From Flavobacterium sp. SUN052 (GTDB taxonomy: Bacteria; Bacteroidota; Bacteroidia; Flavobacteriales; Flavobacteriaceae), in the NCBI RefSeq assembly GCF_028867935.1, contig NZ_JAPQNS010000001.1:1240001-1304000 (forward strand): 64,000 bases of DNA. The letters are read 5' to 3'. The notes under the pieces are model-generated. The model was not told the DNA's origin and did no database searches. It worked only from the letters and a program-made list of their open reading frames with translations. Of this stretch, positions 27,317 to 35,939 are shown piece by piece (within the stretch, counting starts at the first letter, position 1; each line of letters starts with the position of its first letter). The position numbers and the translations under genes are program-made.

Positions 27317-27393
27317 GTGACTGGGTAAATTGGTAAGTTGTCCTCATAGGCAATAAACACCCGTTTGCCAATCGACCATACAATAACCAACTT

Positions 27394-27434
27394 AAAACGG
27401 GTACGCTGGCTTTTAGTCTGGCGTACCCGTTTTT
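27394..27434 (+). terminator. Intrinsic terminator after the xylanase gene
   Basis: AAAACGGGTACGC (27394-27406) pairs exactly with GCGTACCCGTTTT (27421-27433) across a 14-base loop and is followed by a T run. It lies about 80 bases after the xylanase stop. Confidence 0.8.
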
Positions 27435-27597
27435 ACTGTGGGGTCAATCGGAATGAGCAGTCTTCTGGAGAAAGATACGTAGTTAGCTCATAGTGTTTGT
27501 CAAACCATTCAAGCGACCAGGACAATTCTTTAGGGTATTTTCATCGGTTACTTTTACCGGTAGAAGCTGTAAATGATACGGTTGAAAGAGACAACCA

Positions 27598-27628
27598 TTG
27601 ATTAGCCCTACTAATTTGACTTACTTTG
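27598..27628 (+). promoter_or_regulatory. Possible Bacteroidota promoter for the HAD gene
   Basis: TTG (27598-27600) and TACTTTG (27622-27628), 21 bases apart, resemble the -33 TTTG and -7 TAnnTTTG elements of Bacteroidota. The start codon follows 18 bases downstream. The match is partial. Confidence 0.35.
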
Positions 27629-27645
27629 AAATAGGCTTTTAAACA

Positions 27646-28323
27646 ATGAAAGCAATGAAATACAAACTTGTCATTTTCGATTTTGATGGTACGTTGGCGG
27701 ATTCCTTCCCCTTTTTTCTACGCACCATCAACACGCTGGCCGACATGTACAAGTTTCCACCCATCAAGCCTGAGCAGGTCGATCGGATGCGGGGAATGAA
27801 TGCGCGTCAGTTAATGAAAAATGCCCAAATGCCCAACTGGAAAATACAACTCATTGCTCGGTCTTTTATTCGCCTGATGGCCAAAGACATTGAGCAAATT
27901 CAGCTCTTCCAGGGCATACCTAATATGTTAGAGGAGTTGGCCGCTCAGGGCGTTAAGCTGGCCATTGTCAGTTCGAATTCAGAAGAAAATATTCGCCGGA
28001 TACTGGGTCCCCAGGCAGCTGCATTGATTGCCTACTATGGATGTGGGACATCGCTTTGGGGCAAACAGCACAAATTCCGAAAAGCAATTGCCAAGAGCGG
28101 GGTAAAGTTCAACGAGGTGCTTTGCGTAGGGGATGAGATACGTGATATTGAAGTAGCAAAGGAGGCCGCTCTGGCTTTCGGTGCGGTAGCTTGGGGCTAT
28201 ACCCGGGTTGATGCGTTGGAAGCGCAACCAGACATTGATCTATTTTACACCGTAGACGAGATTGCTCAGACAGTGTTGCTAAAAAGAGCTAATCGAGACC
28301 AACCGGCAGTGGCGGAAAAGTAG
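27646..28323 (+). CDS. HAD-superfamily hydrolase, phosphoglycolate-phosphatase-like
   Basis: The 225-residue protein shows the HAD motifs in order: FDFDGTLADS (nucleophile Asp11, acid Asp13), IVSSNSEENI (motif II, Ser), a Lys near HKFRKAIAK (motif III) and CVGDEIRDIEVA (motif IV, acidic pair). A helical cap of the Gph type sits after motif I. These enzymes dephosphorylate small phosphate esters in the cytosol; the substrate cannot be read from the sequence. It is a single gene, convergent with the DUF1080 gene. Confidence 0.87.
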   Translation: MKAMKYKLVIFDFDGTLADSFPFFLRTINTLADMYKFPPIKPEQVDRMRGMNARQLMKNAQMPNWKIQLIARSFIRLMAKDIEQIQLFQGIPNMLEELAAQGVKLAIVSSNSEENIRRILGPQAAALIAYYGCGTSLWGKQHKFRKAIAKSGVKFNEVLCVGDEIRDIEVAKEAALAFGAVAWGYTRVDALEAQPDIDLFYTVDEIAQTVLLKRANRDQPAVAEK

Positions 28324-28341
28324 GTCAAAAGCCTCGAGCGG

Positions 28342-29280
28342 CTACTGCTTGACCGGAGTTATCGAAATGTTTCGGTATTCAATTGGCTCATGGTCACCCT
28401 GTAACATGATAGGGCCAGGCTCCCCTTCCCGGCTATCAAGTGCACCCCCTGTAATGCCGGGAATCACCTGGTCGGTGATGACGGGAATGCCATTGGCTAC
28501 TATGGTGACCCGTCGTCCGATAAGTGTAATATCGATAGATTGCCATTCGCCCGCAGCTTTGGCTACCATTTGATTCGGTGCCAACAGTCCATAAACACCA
28601 CTAAATTGATCATCAAGGGGCTCTAATCCTTTGCTGTCAGTCAGCTGTACTTCATAACGTCCCCGAAGATATATCCCACTATTTCCCCCTTTGGGATAGC
28701 GGAACTCGGCATGCAGTTTAAAATCTGTGAATACTTTATCGGTAATCAGATTCGCACCAGGTTTTGGGCTTTTCAACACGCTGGATTCTACAATCCATTG
28801 ATTCTGAACGCTTGTATGCCAGCCTTGTGTGTCCTTTCCGTTAAAGATCTGTAGCGGGCTACCCCATTGAGGAGCTTTATCTCTACGAAGTGCAGGGGCT
28901 CTGCCACCTTTCCACGTATACACCTTATTATCGACGTATTTAACGGTTCCTCTCAGAGAGTCGGCGCTAATGGACCCTTCAAACTGAAGGTCAGTGTCGC
29001 CCTTGTCCCACTGGGGCGGGATCGAGAAGTCAAACTTCCCATTGGTAGTGTTAATTTTTGCAATAGGCCGGGCACTGCCAAATAAGAACATAACCCGCCC
29101 CACCAGTGTGTGATTTCCGGAATGCCTAATTTCCAGCCAGGCCGGCGATTGCTTACCAGCCATGTCGACCACAATATCCCATCTGCCTTCTAACGAATTC
29201 GCCTTTGGTGGTTCCTGCCCGTGAGCGGTAATTGACACGAATAATAGGGAGAGGCAAATCAATAAGTTGTTGACGTTCAT
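28342..29280 (-). CDS. Exported DUF1080 / 3-keto-disaccharide hydrolase domain protein
   Basis: From ATG 29280 the product has 312 residues and a signal peptide ending ITAHGQ (about residue 22). The N-terminal part (25-120) is a small beta domain of unknown role. The C-terminal DUF1080 domain (about 130-312) has the typical phrases LQIFNGKDTQGWH, FRYPKGGNSGIYLRGRYEVQL and PIMLQGDHEPIEYRNISI. DUF1080 proteins include 3-keto-glycoside hydrolases and carbohydrate-binding proteins with a concanavalin-like fold. An active glycosidase role is plausible but not proven here. Confidence 0.86.
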   Translation of the reverse strand: MNVNNLLICLSLLFVSITAHGQEPPKANSLEGRWDIVVDMAGKQSPAWLEIRHSGNHTLVGRVMFLFGSARPIAKINTTNGKFDFSIPPQWDKGDTDLQFEGSISADSLRGTVKYVDNKVYTWKGGRAPALRRDKAPQWGSPLQIFNGKDTQGWHTSVQNQWIVESSVLKSPKPGANLITDKVFTDFKLHAEFRYPKGGNSGIYLRGRYEVQLTDSKGLEPLDDQFSGVYGLLAPNQMVAKAAGEWQSIDITLIGRRVTIVANGIPVITDQVIPGITGGALDSREGEPGPIMLQGDHEPIEYRNISITPVKQ

Positions 29281-29374
29281 GAAATGGATTTGGCGACTGC
29301 GTTTAAGATCATTGTGTTTGCAGCTTGCCCTACAGGCTACAAGGTGCAACTAAAACGTATTTACTCACAAAGCT

Positions 29375-29401
29375 ACCATGGTTAAGGTGCTGAACCATGG
29401 T
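29375..29401. repeat. Small inverted repeat ACCATGGTT/AACCATGGT
   Basis: Nine-base arms are perfectly inverted around a 9-base loop, in the gap between the DUF1080 gene and the small membrane protein gene. There is no T run on either side, so it is not a clear terminator. Its role is unknown. Confidence 0.5.
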
Positions 29402-29543
29402 GTCATTTGGTCAAACCCGTCGATTTGGCCGCCTTGAATGACTTACGTGCTACGCTTCTGGATTCAAGCTAGTACTGAGCCTAAAAAAAGTTTACAGGCC
29501 TGCGTTCTACCTCCCAAAACAGATTTCCTTAACGTGTACACGT

Positions 29544-29723
29544 CTACCGTTTTTTTCGCTTGCGGAGGTAAAAGTAGAAGAGGATTAGAAAGACGGCACC
29601 ACCTACCAGCTTTAGGATTTCGACCTCGGCTGGTGTACGGTCTAGACTCCAGTTGCCGGTAGCGTAAGCAAAAATCACGTAGCCAACCAGGAGGCTGATC
29701 AGAATGAGTCCAAGAATTCGCAT
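29544..29723 (-). CDS. Small two-helix membrane protein
   Basis: The 59-residue product from ATG 29723 has two hydrophobic segments (ILGLILISLLVGYVIFAYA and LVGGAVFLILFYFYL), an acidic linker between them and a basic tail RKRKKR. That pattern fits a small inner-membrane protein with both ends in the cytosol. I do not recognise the family. It stands alone between the DUF1080 gene and the divergent acyltransferase. Confidence 0.6.
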   Translation of the reverse strand: MRILGLILISLLVGYVIFAYATGNWSLDRTPAEVEILKLVGGAVFLILFYFYLRKRKKR

Positions 29724-29892
29724 GGGACAAATGTACCGCCAAGTGGTTACTAACACCGATTATCTTAGCGTATACCCTTTTTGAGCCCATTGTACACGAA
29801 ATAGCCATTCAGAGTTAGTATTTTCGCCGGGCCAACTCAGCAAAAATGACAAAATTTGCGCCGGTTCTTGGTAAAGACGCAACAGCATACGG

Positions 29893-30966
29893 ATGGGAGA
29901 AATTAACTCGGCTGATATAAACACAAAGCCCCATTTTGCCATACTGGATGGATTGCGTGGGGTGGCGGCCCTGGCTATAGTAATCTTTCATTTCATGGAG
30001 TGGGTTTATACCGACCCCAGCCGCAATTTCATCGTCCACGGGTTTTTAGCCGTCGATTTTTTCTTTTGCTTATCAGGCTTTGTTATTGGCTATGCCTATG
30101 ACGACAGAATCCGTCGATAAGGATTCGTAGCTTTTTTTAGACTACGATTGATCCGATTGCACCCTCTGGTAATCTTAGGATCAGTATTGGGGTTGCTGGG
30201 GTTTCTTTTCGATCCCTTTGCAACTCAGCCCGCATTAGCTAGTGAAGCAAACCTGTTACTGACCTTTGTTTGCTCGCTATTTCTTATTCCGCTGCCCATC
30301 ATGAAAGAGCGGGCCTTCAATCTTTTCAGTTTTAATGCGCCAGCGTGGTCATTGTTCTGGGAATATGTGGCTAGTATTATCTATGCCATAGTCTTATACC
30401 GAGTAAGCCGTCGTTATCTGTCAGTACTAATCGTCATAGCCGCAGCAACTCTCTGTTTGGTTAGCTATCGGGCCGGTAATCTGTTGGGCGGTTGGTCAGG
30501 GCCCACTTTCTGGGACGGTGGTGCCCGAATTGCATACTCGTTTCTGGCCGGTTTATTCATTTACCGGGCTAGCTGGATTTTAAAGAATAGTCTTGGCTTT
30601 ATAGGTCTGGCAATATTGCTTATCCTCGCCTTCCTCACGCCCTTCACCAAATGGAACTGGCTTGCAGAGCCAATTATCGTGCTGTTCTATTTTCCGTTAC
30701 TGATTGCAGTTGGGGCGGGGGCTACCCTTTCGTCTAGACTTAAAAAACTGTGTGAATTCTTGGGTAAACTTTCCTATCCGCTCTATATGACCCACTACGG
30801 GGTAATGTGGATCTTCGGCAATTATTTAGCCAGCCACAAACCAGACCCCCTACATCTGTCACTAATTGTGGTAATGGGGACGATATTTCTTGGTGGGTTC
30901 GCTTATCTGGTACGGCTCGTATATGATGAGCCTATTCGACGTTATTTAGCCCGACGTTGGCATTGA
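29893..30966 (+). pseudogene. Acyltransferase 3 (OafA/YrhL type), interrupted by in-frame TAA
   Basis: The frame starts MGEINSADINTKPHFAILDGLRGVAALAIVIFHF, the hallmark of acyltransferase-3 membrane enzymes with the catalytic His at the end of the first helix. It stops at TAA (30118-30120) after DDRIRR. The same frame then continues without a break as GFVAFFRLRLIRLHPLVILG and through about eight more membrane helices to 30966, giving about 357 codons, the family's normal size. A single substitution, for example from AAA, GAA or CAA, explains the stop. Such enzymes O-acylate surface polysaccharides. A downstream fragment starting near 30148 would lack the catalytic His. Confidence 0.88.
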
Positions 30967-31061
30967 TCCGTAGTGTACGTGTGTTTGCGTTGTGTGAACC
31001 AGCGTGTTAGCCAAAACTGAATCAGCCACTTTCAATATCTGCAAGTGGCTGATAATCTGTG

Positions 31062-31135
31062 TGATCCCAATTGGATTCGAACCAATGACCGCCTTCTTAG
31101 AAGGAAGATGCTCTATCCAGCTGAGCTATGGGACC
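31062..31135 (-). tRNA. tRNA-Arg(TCT)
   Basis: The reverse strand folds as a full cloverleaf: acceptor GGTCCCA/TGGGATC with discriminator A, D-arm GCTCAGCTGGATAGAGC, anticodon loop CTTCTAA and T-arm with GGTTCGAATCC. CCA is not encoded. It lies downstream of tRNA-Pro on the same strand. Confidence 0.95.
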
Positions 31136-31163
31136 GGTAATATCACTGCTATTAACAGAAAAA

Positions 31164-31200
31164 GAAAAACCCCCTCAATTAAAAATTAAGGGGGTTTTTT
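31164..31200. terminator. Bidirectional terminator hairpin between tRNA-Pro and tRNA-Arg
   Basis: AAAAACCCCCTCAATT and AATTAAGGGGGTTTTTT form a strong stem with A and T runs on both sides, so it can act in either direction. It separates tRNA-Ser/Pro from tRNA-Arg in a leftward transcript. Confidence 0.75.
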
Positions 31201-31203
31201 GTG

Positions 31204-31277
31204 TCGGGGTGGCAGGATTCGAACCTACGACCTCCTGCTCCCAAAGCAGGCGCGATACCGGGCTACGCTACACCCCG
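31204..31277 (-). tRNA. tRNA-Pro(TGG)
   Basis: The reverse strand gives acceptor CGGGGTG/CACCCCG with discriminator A, anticodon stem CCTGC/GCAGG around the loop TTTGGGA, and a T-arm with GGTTCGAATCC. It is 74 bases long with no encoded CCA. Confidence 0.95.
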
Positions 31278-31302
31278 AAAATTGTTCCCTTCGAGAAGGG
31301 AG

Positions 31303-31390
31303 CGGAGAGAGAGGGATTCGAACCCTCGGTACCCTTTAGAGGTACGGCAGTTTAGCAAACTGCTGGTATCGGCCACTCACCCATCTCTCC
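31303..31390 (-). tRNA. tRNA-Ser(GCT)
   Basis: The reverse strand folds with acceptor GGAGAGA/TCTCTCC, discriminator G, anticodon loop TTGCTAA and a long variable arm (TACCTCTAAAGGGTA), as expected for serine tRNAs. It is 88 bases long and is the first gene of the three-tRNA cluster. Confidence 0.95.
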
Positions 31391-31558
31391 ATGCACGCTC
31401 GCCAACTACTTCCGGCGATTGTTTCACAAAGGTAGAAGTATTTTTTGGGTTCGTCAAGCACAAGTTCAAAAAAATCTTCCTTAAAACGCTAATTTCGCCT
31501 TTTTCAGCGTCCTGCCACTAGTGTATTTTGGTGGTATCTCGCTGGTTGACAAGACACC

Positions 31559-32521
31559 ATGACCTGGTTATATAGCATCAGCACCACCGAAATTATTTTT
31601 GCAATTATCTTTTTAGTGCTCTATCTAGCTTTTCTGGCTCGAACATTTTGGCTTGCCCGGCGACTGAAAACATCAGCAAGGGCAGTGATTCCGAAGTTTT
31701 TTCTGCGGAGCAGCTATTTCATCCTGATTTTTATTGCGCTCTTGGGTCCTTCCTTCGGGGTGTCGAGCCAAACCGTTCGATCCGAAGGGCGTGATTTGTT
31801 TATTCTGGTGGATGTGTCGCGCTCAATGGATGCCACCGATGTAGTCCCCACCCGTCTGGAACGCGTAAAATTCGATCTCCGGCAACTAACAGACTCTCTT
31901 CCCGGCGACCGATTTGGATTAATCGGCGTGGCCGATGATCCATTTTTGCTCACACCCCTCACCAATGACCACAGCGCTCTCCAACAAACGGCCCAGGCAC
32001 TCGGCACAAACTTCTCCGCATCAGGGGGGACACACCTGTGTAGGGCTGTGGAAATGGCGCGGCAAAAACTTCTGAGCGATCCATCGGCCCGGCAAGCAGC
32101 AAAGGGAATTATTCTTTTCAGCGATGGCGAAAACGCCAACTCCTGCGATCTGTCAATCACAGCTAGCCTTCGTGCGTATCACATTTCTCTAATGACCGTT
32201 GGTGTTGGTACACAAACGGGGAGCACAATCAGAAAGGGAAATGATTTCATTCGGGATAACAACGGCCAGATCGTACGCAGCCGACTGGATGCGGCTTTCC
32301 TGACTGGTTTATCCAAACAAACAAACGGGCGCTACGTACAGGCAGACCCCAATGGACGCTACCTCGATGAACTTATCCAAACCATCAGGGGGCTTCGGAG
32401 TGCCGTTACTGATGAGTCTCAGGTGGCCGTGGCTACCAACAAATACTATTACTTTCTGATTGGGGCTGTTGTGCTATTAGCCTTAGACCTGATCGTAACC
32501 GTCCGCACATTTCGGCTGTAA
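31559..32521 (+). CDS. batB: VWA-domain membrane protein, BatB-like
   Basis: The 320-residue protein has two N-terminal membrane helices, a von Willebrand A domain and a final membrane helix (KYYYFLIGAVVLLALDLIV). The metal-ion-dependent adhesion site is complete: Asp85, Ser87 and Ser89 in DVSRSMDAT, the Thr of SGGTHLCRA and the Asp of LFSDGENA. This layout is that of BatA/BatB from the aerotolerance locus of Bacteroides, found with MoxR ATPases. The partner BatC-like gene follows, but MoxR, DUF58 and BatA are not in the window. The exact role is uncertain. Confidence 0.86.
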   Translation: MTWLYSISTTEIIFAIIFLVLYLAFLARTFWLARRLKTSARAVIPKFFLRSSYFILIFIALLGPSFGVSSQTVRSEGRDLFILVDVSRSMDATDVVPTRLERVKFDLRQLTDSLPGDRFGLIGVADDPFLLTPLTNDHSALQQTAQALGTNFSASGGTHLCRAVEMARQKLLSDPSARQAAKGIILFSDGENANSCDLSITASLRAYHISLMTVGVGTQTGSTIRKGNDFIRDNNGQIVRSRLDAAFLTGLSKQTNGRYVQADPNGRYLDELIQTIRGLRSAVTDESQVAVATNKYYYFLIGAVVLLALDLIVTVRTFRL

Positions 32522-32622
32522 TCCAAACTTTCGTCTTAATTTTGGGCCATTGGAACGGTGAGATAAGGGGAGCGAGCGTGGTAATTCCAGTTTATAGCAG
32601 GTACTAACCGAACCAACTATCA

Positions 32623-33315
32623 ATGTACCCGATTATCATGAAGTGGATGATTTGGCTGGCAGTAATGGCTAGTTGGCCATTAACGGAATTTGATCAGATT
32701 GGCCGGAATAATCTGGCGCGGAAACAAGCGGAAAGCGCATACCAGCGAGCCGATTTTCAGCAGGCAGCACTGGGTTTCGATTATCTGACCCAAAACTCGA
32801 CCCAAACCGATGCCGCCATCTGGCTGAATTTAGGTCATTCGTATTTTGCGCTGACCAACCATAAGGCAGCTAGTAAAGCCTATCAAAAATATATACCAGC
32901 CGCATCGGGACCATCAGTTGGTGTTGCCTATACTCAGTTGGGCGTTATTGCCTGTGCTGCCCGTGACTCGGCCCAGGCACTCGATCTGTTCCGAAAAGCA
33001 TTGCTGACCGACCCGGATAATGAACCGGCGCGGTATAATTTTGAGTTGCTAAAGAAACAATATTCGGGGCGGAGTAAACACGCTAACAAGCCAAAACGGG
33101 CAGAAAAGCCTAAAGAAACGCCCCAACAGCGTGATCAGGAGGTGGCCCGGTCGCCCCGGCAAGAGCAGGTATTGCGTCGATTGCAAAACCTGGGTATGAC
33201 TGAAGAGCAGGCTAACCAACTGCTTAATGCCATGCGCGATGATGATTTACCGCTCGAACTGGCTCGTCGGCGATCAGTGAGTCAACAGCAGTCAACGAGT
33301 GCCAATCGCTGGTAA
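32623..33315 (+). CDS. batC: TPR protein, BatC-like
   Basis: The 230-residue protein has an N-terminal hydrophobic segment (MKWMIWLAVMASWPL), three tetratricopeptide repeats (about 30-150; ALGFDYLTQNSTQTDAAIWLNLGHSYFAL and ALDLFRKALLTDPDNEPARYNFELL), then a charged region and a C-terminal stretch with QEQVLRRLQNLGMTEEQANQLLNAM that resembles the BatC tail. It follows the BatB-like gene by about 100 bases and should act with it at the inner membrane. Confidence 0.83.
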   Translation: MYPIIMKWMIWLAVMASWPLTEFDQIGRNNLARKQAESAYQRADFQQAALGFDYLTQNSTQTDAAIWLNLGHSYFALTNHKAASKAYQKYIPAASGPSVGVAYTQLGVIACAARDSAQALDLFRKALLTDPDNEPARYNFELLKKQYSGRSKHANKPKRAEKPKETPQQRDQEVARSPRQEQVLRRLQNLGMTEEQANQLLNAMRDDDLPLELARRRSVSQQQSTSANRW

Positions 33316-33342
33316 ACGAGCAGAATTCATCAACAACAAACC

Positions 33343-34518
33343 ATGATAGAGGTAGTAATTGTATCCGCTGTGCGTACCCCGATAGGAAGTTTCGGTGGGG
33401 TATTGTCAACCTTAACGGCCACCGAACTGGGGGCAGCAGCCATCCGGGGGGCACTGAGCCGCGCTGGTATTCAGGGCGATCAGGTAGAGGAAGTATATAT
33501 GGGTAATGTGGTATCGGCTAATGTAGGGCAGGCCCCTGCCAAACAGGCTGCTCTCAAGGCGGGCTTACCCCCCACGGTTCCCTGCACCACCATCAACAAG
33601 GTCTGTGCATCGGGTACTAAAGCTATTATGATGGCTGCCCAGTCCATTCAACTTGGCTTGGCCGACGTGGTTGTTGCCGGAGGTATGGAGAGTATGTCGA
33701 ACGTGCCGTATTATGTTCCTAAAGCCCGGTTTGGGTATAAGTATGGGAATGCGGAATTGGTGGATGGCTTAGCGAAAGATGGCTTACTCGATGCGTACGA
33801 CCAATGTGCCATGGGTGTTTTTGCTGATCGAACCGCCACTCGCTATAACCTTAGCCGTGAAGATCAGGATGCTTACGCCGTGCAATCATATCGCCGGGCT
33901 GAAACCGCTACGGCTGATGGCTCTTTCGGGGCCGAAATTGTGCCTGTTGAGGTGGCGGGTCGTAAAGGCACCGTGACGGTAGGGGAGGACGAGGAATTTA
34001 AAAACGTGATCTACGATAAGATTCCCGGACTGAAACCCGCCTTTACAAAAGACGGCACCGTAACTGCCGCAAATGCCTCGACTATTAATGATGGGGCATC
34101 GGCATTAGTGGTGATGAGCCGTCGTAAAGCCGACGAACTGGGCCTGAAACCAATTGCGCGTATTCTGGGCTACGCTGATGCCGAACAGGAACCCGAATGG
34201 TTTACCACCGCCCCAACCAAAGCGGTTCCGAAAGCTTTGGAGCGGGCAGGACTGAGTATTGCTGATATTGATTTTTTTGAAATTAACGAAGCCTTCTCCG
34301 TAGTGCCGCTGGCCTTTAGTCAGGTGCTGGAGGTTCCTCTGGAGAAAATGAATGTGCTGGGTGGGGCCGTATCCATCGGTCATCCACTGGGTGCATCGGG
34401 TGCCCGCATCGTAACGACGCTTACCAACGTGCTGCAACAACGCAGCGGGCAGTTCGGGGCGGTGGGCATCTGCAACGGGGGGGGCGGAGCTTCGGCCCTT
34501 GTCATTGAAAAATTATAA
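33343..34518 (+). CDS. Acetyl-CoA C-acetyltransferase (thiolase)
   Basis: The 391-residue protein is a full-length thiolase. Cys88 in [10 protein letters not shown] is the acyl-carrying residue, His347 in [10 protein letters not shown] and Cys377 in [10 protein letters not shown] complete the active site. The NEAF box is seen as [13 protein letters not shown]. It condenses two acetyl-CoA to acetoacetyl-CoA or runs the reverse in fatty-acid breakdown. Its stop lies just before the start region of purC, so translation of the two genes is probably coupled. No beta-oxidation gene is next to it, although an acyl-CoA dehydrogenase lies 8 kb away. Confidence 0.94.
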   Translation: MIEVVIVSAVRTPIGSFGGVLSTLTATELGAAAIRGALSRAGIQGDQVEEVYMGNVVSANVGQAPAKQAALKAGLPPTVPCTTINKVCASGTKAIMMAAQSIQLGLADVVVAGGMESMSNVPYYVPKARFGYKYGNAELVDGLAKDGLLDAYDQCAMGVFADRTATRYNLSREDQDAYAVQSYRRAETATADGSFGAEIVPVEVAGRKGTVTVGEDEEFKNVIYDKIPGLKPAFTKDGTVTAANASTINDGASALVVMSRRKADELGLKPIARILGYADAEQEPEWFTTAPTKAVPKALERAGLSIADIDFFEINEAFSVVPLAFSQVLEVPLEKMNVLGGAVSIGHPLGASGARIVTTLTNVLQQRSGQFGAVGICNGGGGASALVIEKL

Positions 34519-34528
34519 ACTGGAAAAA

Positions 34529-35497
34529 GTGTCTATTTCGCAAACAAACTTCAGCTTTCCCGGTCAGACGGGCTATTACCGGGGTAAAGTCCGGGAGGTG
34601 TATTTCTTTGGCGACCGGTCCGCCGGTGCGGGACCCAAACTTGTTATGATCGCATCTGACCGAATTTCGGCGTTTGATGTGGTACTTCCCCGGCCTATTC
34701 CCCACAAAGGACAGGTACTGAACCAGACAGCCGCTTATTTTCTCCGGGCTACTGCCGACATCGTCCCAAACTGGTTAATAGCCGTGCCCGATCCGAATGT
34801 AAGTGTTGGCTGGCAGTGCGAAACCTACCCGGTTGAGATGGTTGTTCGGGGGTATTTGGCCGGGCATGCCTGGCGTACCTACCGCGACGGAGGCCGGTTG
34901 TTGTGCGGTGTTACCCTGCCCGATGGTCTGCGCGAAAATGACCGTCTGCCCACCCCGATTATTACTCCGACAACCAAAGCGCATGAAGGACACGATGAAG
35001 ACATCAGCCGCGAGGAAATAATTGGTCAGGGCCTGGTGTCTGAAACTGAATACACGCAATTGGAACAGTATGCCCTGGCTCTGTTTGAACGGGGCTCCCA
35101 AATGGCTGCGGAGCGGGGATTGCTGCTGGTTGATACAAAGTATGAATTTGGGCATCGGAATGGCACAATTTACCTTATCGACGAGGTACATACCCCCGAT
35201 TCATCGCGGTACTTTTACGCCGACGAGTACCCGCAAAATCAACAGCAGGGCCTGCCCCAGAAACAATTATCGAAGGAGTTCGTTAGAGAGTGGCTGATTT
35301 CGCATAATTTTCAGGGCAAAGAAGGGCAAACAATCCCTGATATGTCGGATGAATGGATAAATCAAATATCGGCACGATACGTGGAGTTGTACGAAACGGT
35401 TACGGGGCTGACTTTTGAACCCGCCGATCTTACCGATCCGCTTGGACGTATCAAAGCCAATATTGAAAATGTATTGAGCAATACAATAGACTTGTGA
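34529..35497 (+). CDS. purC: SAICAR synthetase (purine biosynthesis)
   Basis: The product is phosphoribosylaminoimidazole-succinocarboxamide synthase, which joins CAIR and aspartate in purine synthesis. Recognisable parts are [12 protein letters not shown] near the start, [29 protein letters not shown] and [11 protein letters not shown]. There is no nearby ATG: candidate starts are TTG at 34499 (overlapping thiolase by 20 bases) and GTG at 34529 ([15 protein letters not shown]), 11 bases after the thiolase stop. I prefer the GTG because relatives begin close to the TNFSFPGQT phrase. The product is then about 322 residues. Confidence 0.92.
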   Translation: MSISQTNFSFPGQTGYYRGKVREVYFFGDRSAGAGPKLVMIASDRISAFDVVLPRPIPHKGQVLNQTAAYFLRATADIVPNWLIAVPDPNVSVGWQCETYPVEMVVRGYLAGHAWRTYRDGGRLLCGVTLPDGLRENDRLPTPIITPTTKAHEGHDEDISREEIIGQGLVSETEYTQLEQYALALFERGSQMAAERGLLLVDTKYEFGHRNGTIYLIDEVHTPDSSRYFYADEYPQNQQQGLPQKQLSKEFVREWLISHNFQGKEGQTIPDMSDEWINQISARYVELYETVTGLTFEPADLTDPLGRIKANIENVLSNTIDL

Positions 35498-35519
35498 TCG
35501 TAGACCTTTGACTTTTTTT

Positions 35520-35939
35520 ATGAATCATTCGATTGAGAAAAACGAGCAGTACGCGCTGATTCGCCTATCTGAAGCGGACTTTAGTGGCGAAGTGCCAGCA
35601 ACTTTTGAAACGGTAAGCCGGTCATTGTTCCGGGAGGGGCATAGCAATCTGATCGTTGATCTGGCTACTGTTCGAACAATGGACAATGCGGGCCTGCTGT
35701 CGATCCGTAAAATTAACCGCCAGTGTGCCAACGAATTAGGAATGCTGGTACTGGTCAGTAAAGACGATACCCTGATCGACCAGATTGAAGGAGCCGCTAT
35801 TGCTGATCTTACGGTGTTGCCAACTGTAGAAGAAGCCGTCGATGCGGTATTTATGAACGAATTGGAAAACGATTTCCGCAACGACGACGATAACGAGTAT
35901 GACGGAGAATACGGAGCTGGCCAGGAACCCGAACCATGA
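35520..35939 (+). CDS. STAS-domain protein (anti-sigma-factor-antagonist-like)
   Basis: From ATG 35520 the 139-residue protein has a STAS fold (about 1-105; YALIRLSEADFSG, LIVDLATVRTMDNAGLLSI) and an acidic tail rich in Asp, Glu and Asn. In SpoIIAA-type antagonists the loop reads DSSGL with a phosphorylated Ser; here it reads DNAGL, so the usual phosphorylation switch is absent. The gene overlaps the RNase Z start by 41 bases. It may act by binding rather than as a phospho-switch; the partner is unknown. Confidence 0.82.
   Translation: MNHSIEKNEQYALIRLSEADFSGEVPATFETVSRSLFREGHSNLIVDLATVRTMDNAGLLSIRKINRQCANELGMLVLVSKDDTLIDQIEGAAIADLTVLPTVEEAVDAVFMNELENDFRNDDDNEYDGEYGAGQEPEP

Larger units (their letters stand above)
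27317..27645. other. Intergenic region: terminator and promoter
   Basis: This 329-base gap holds the terminator-like hairpin after the xylanase gene (27394-27434) and a possible promoter for the HAD gene near its end. I see no reading frame of convincing character and no repeat in the remainder. Confidence 0.6.

Noticed and set aside
30118..30120. TAA read as a sense codon (stop-codon recoding)
   Set aside because: Many intact genes in the window end in TAA, so reassignment is not credible; mutation or error explains the two internal stops better.
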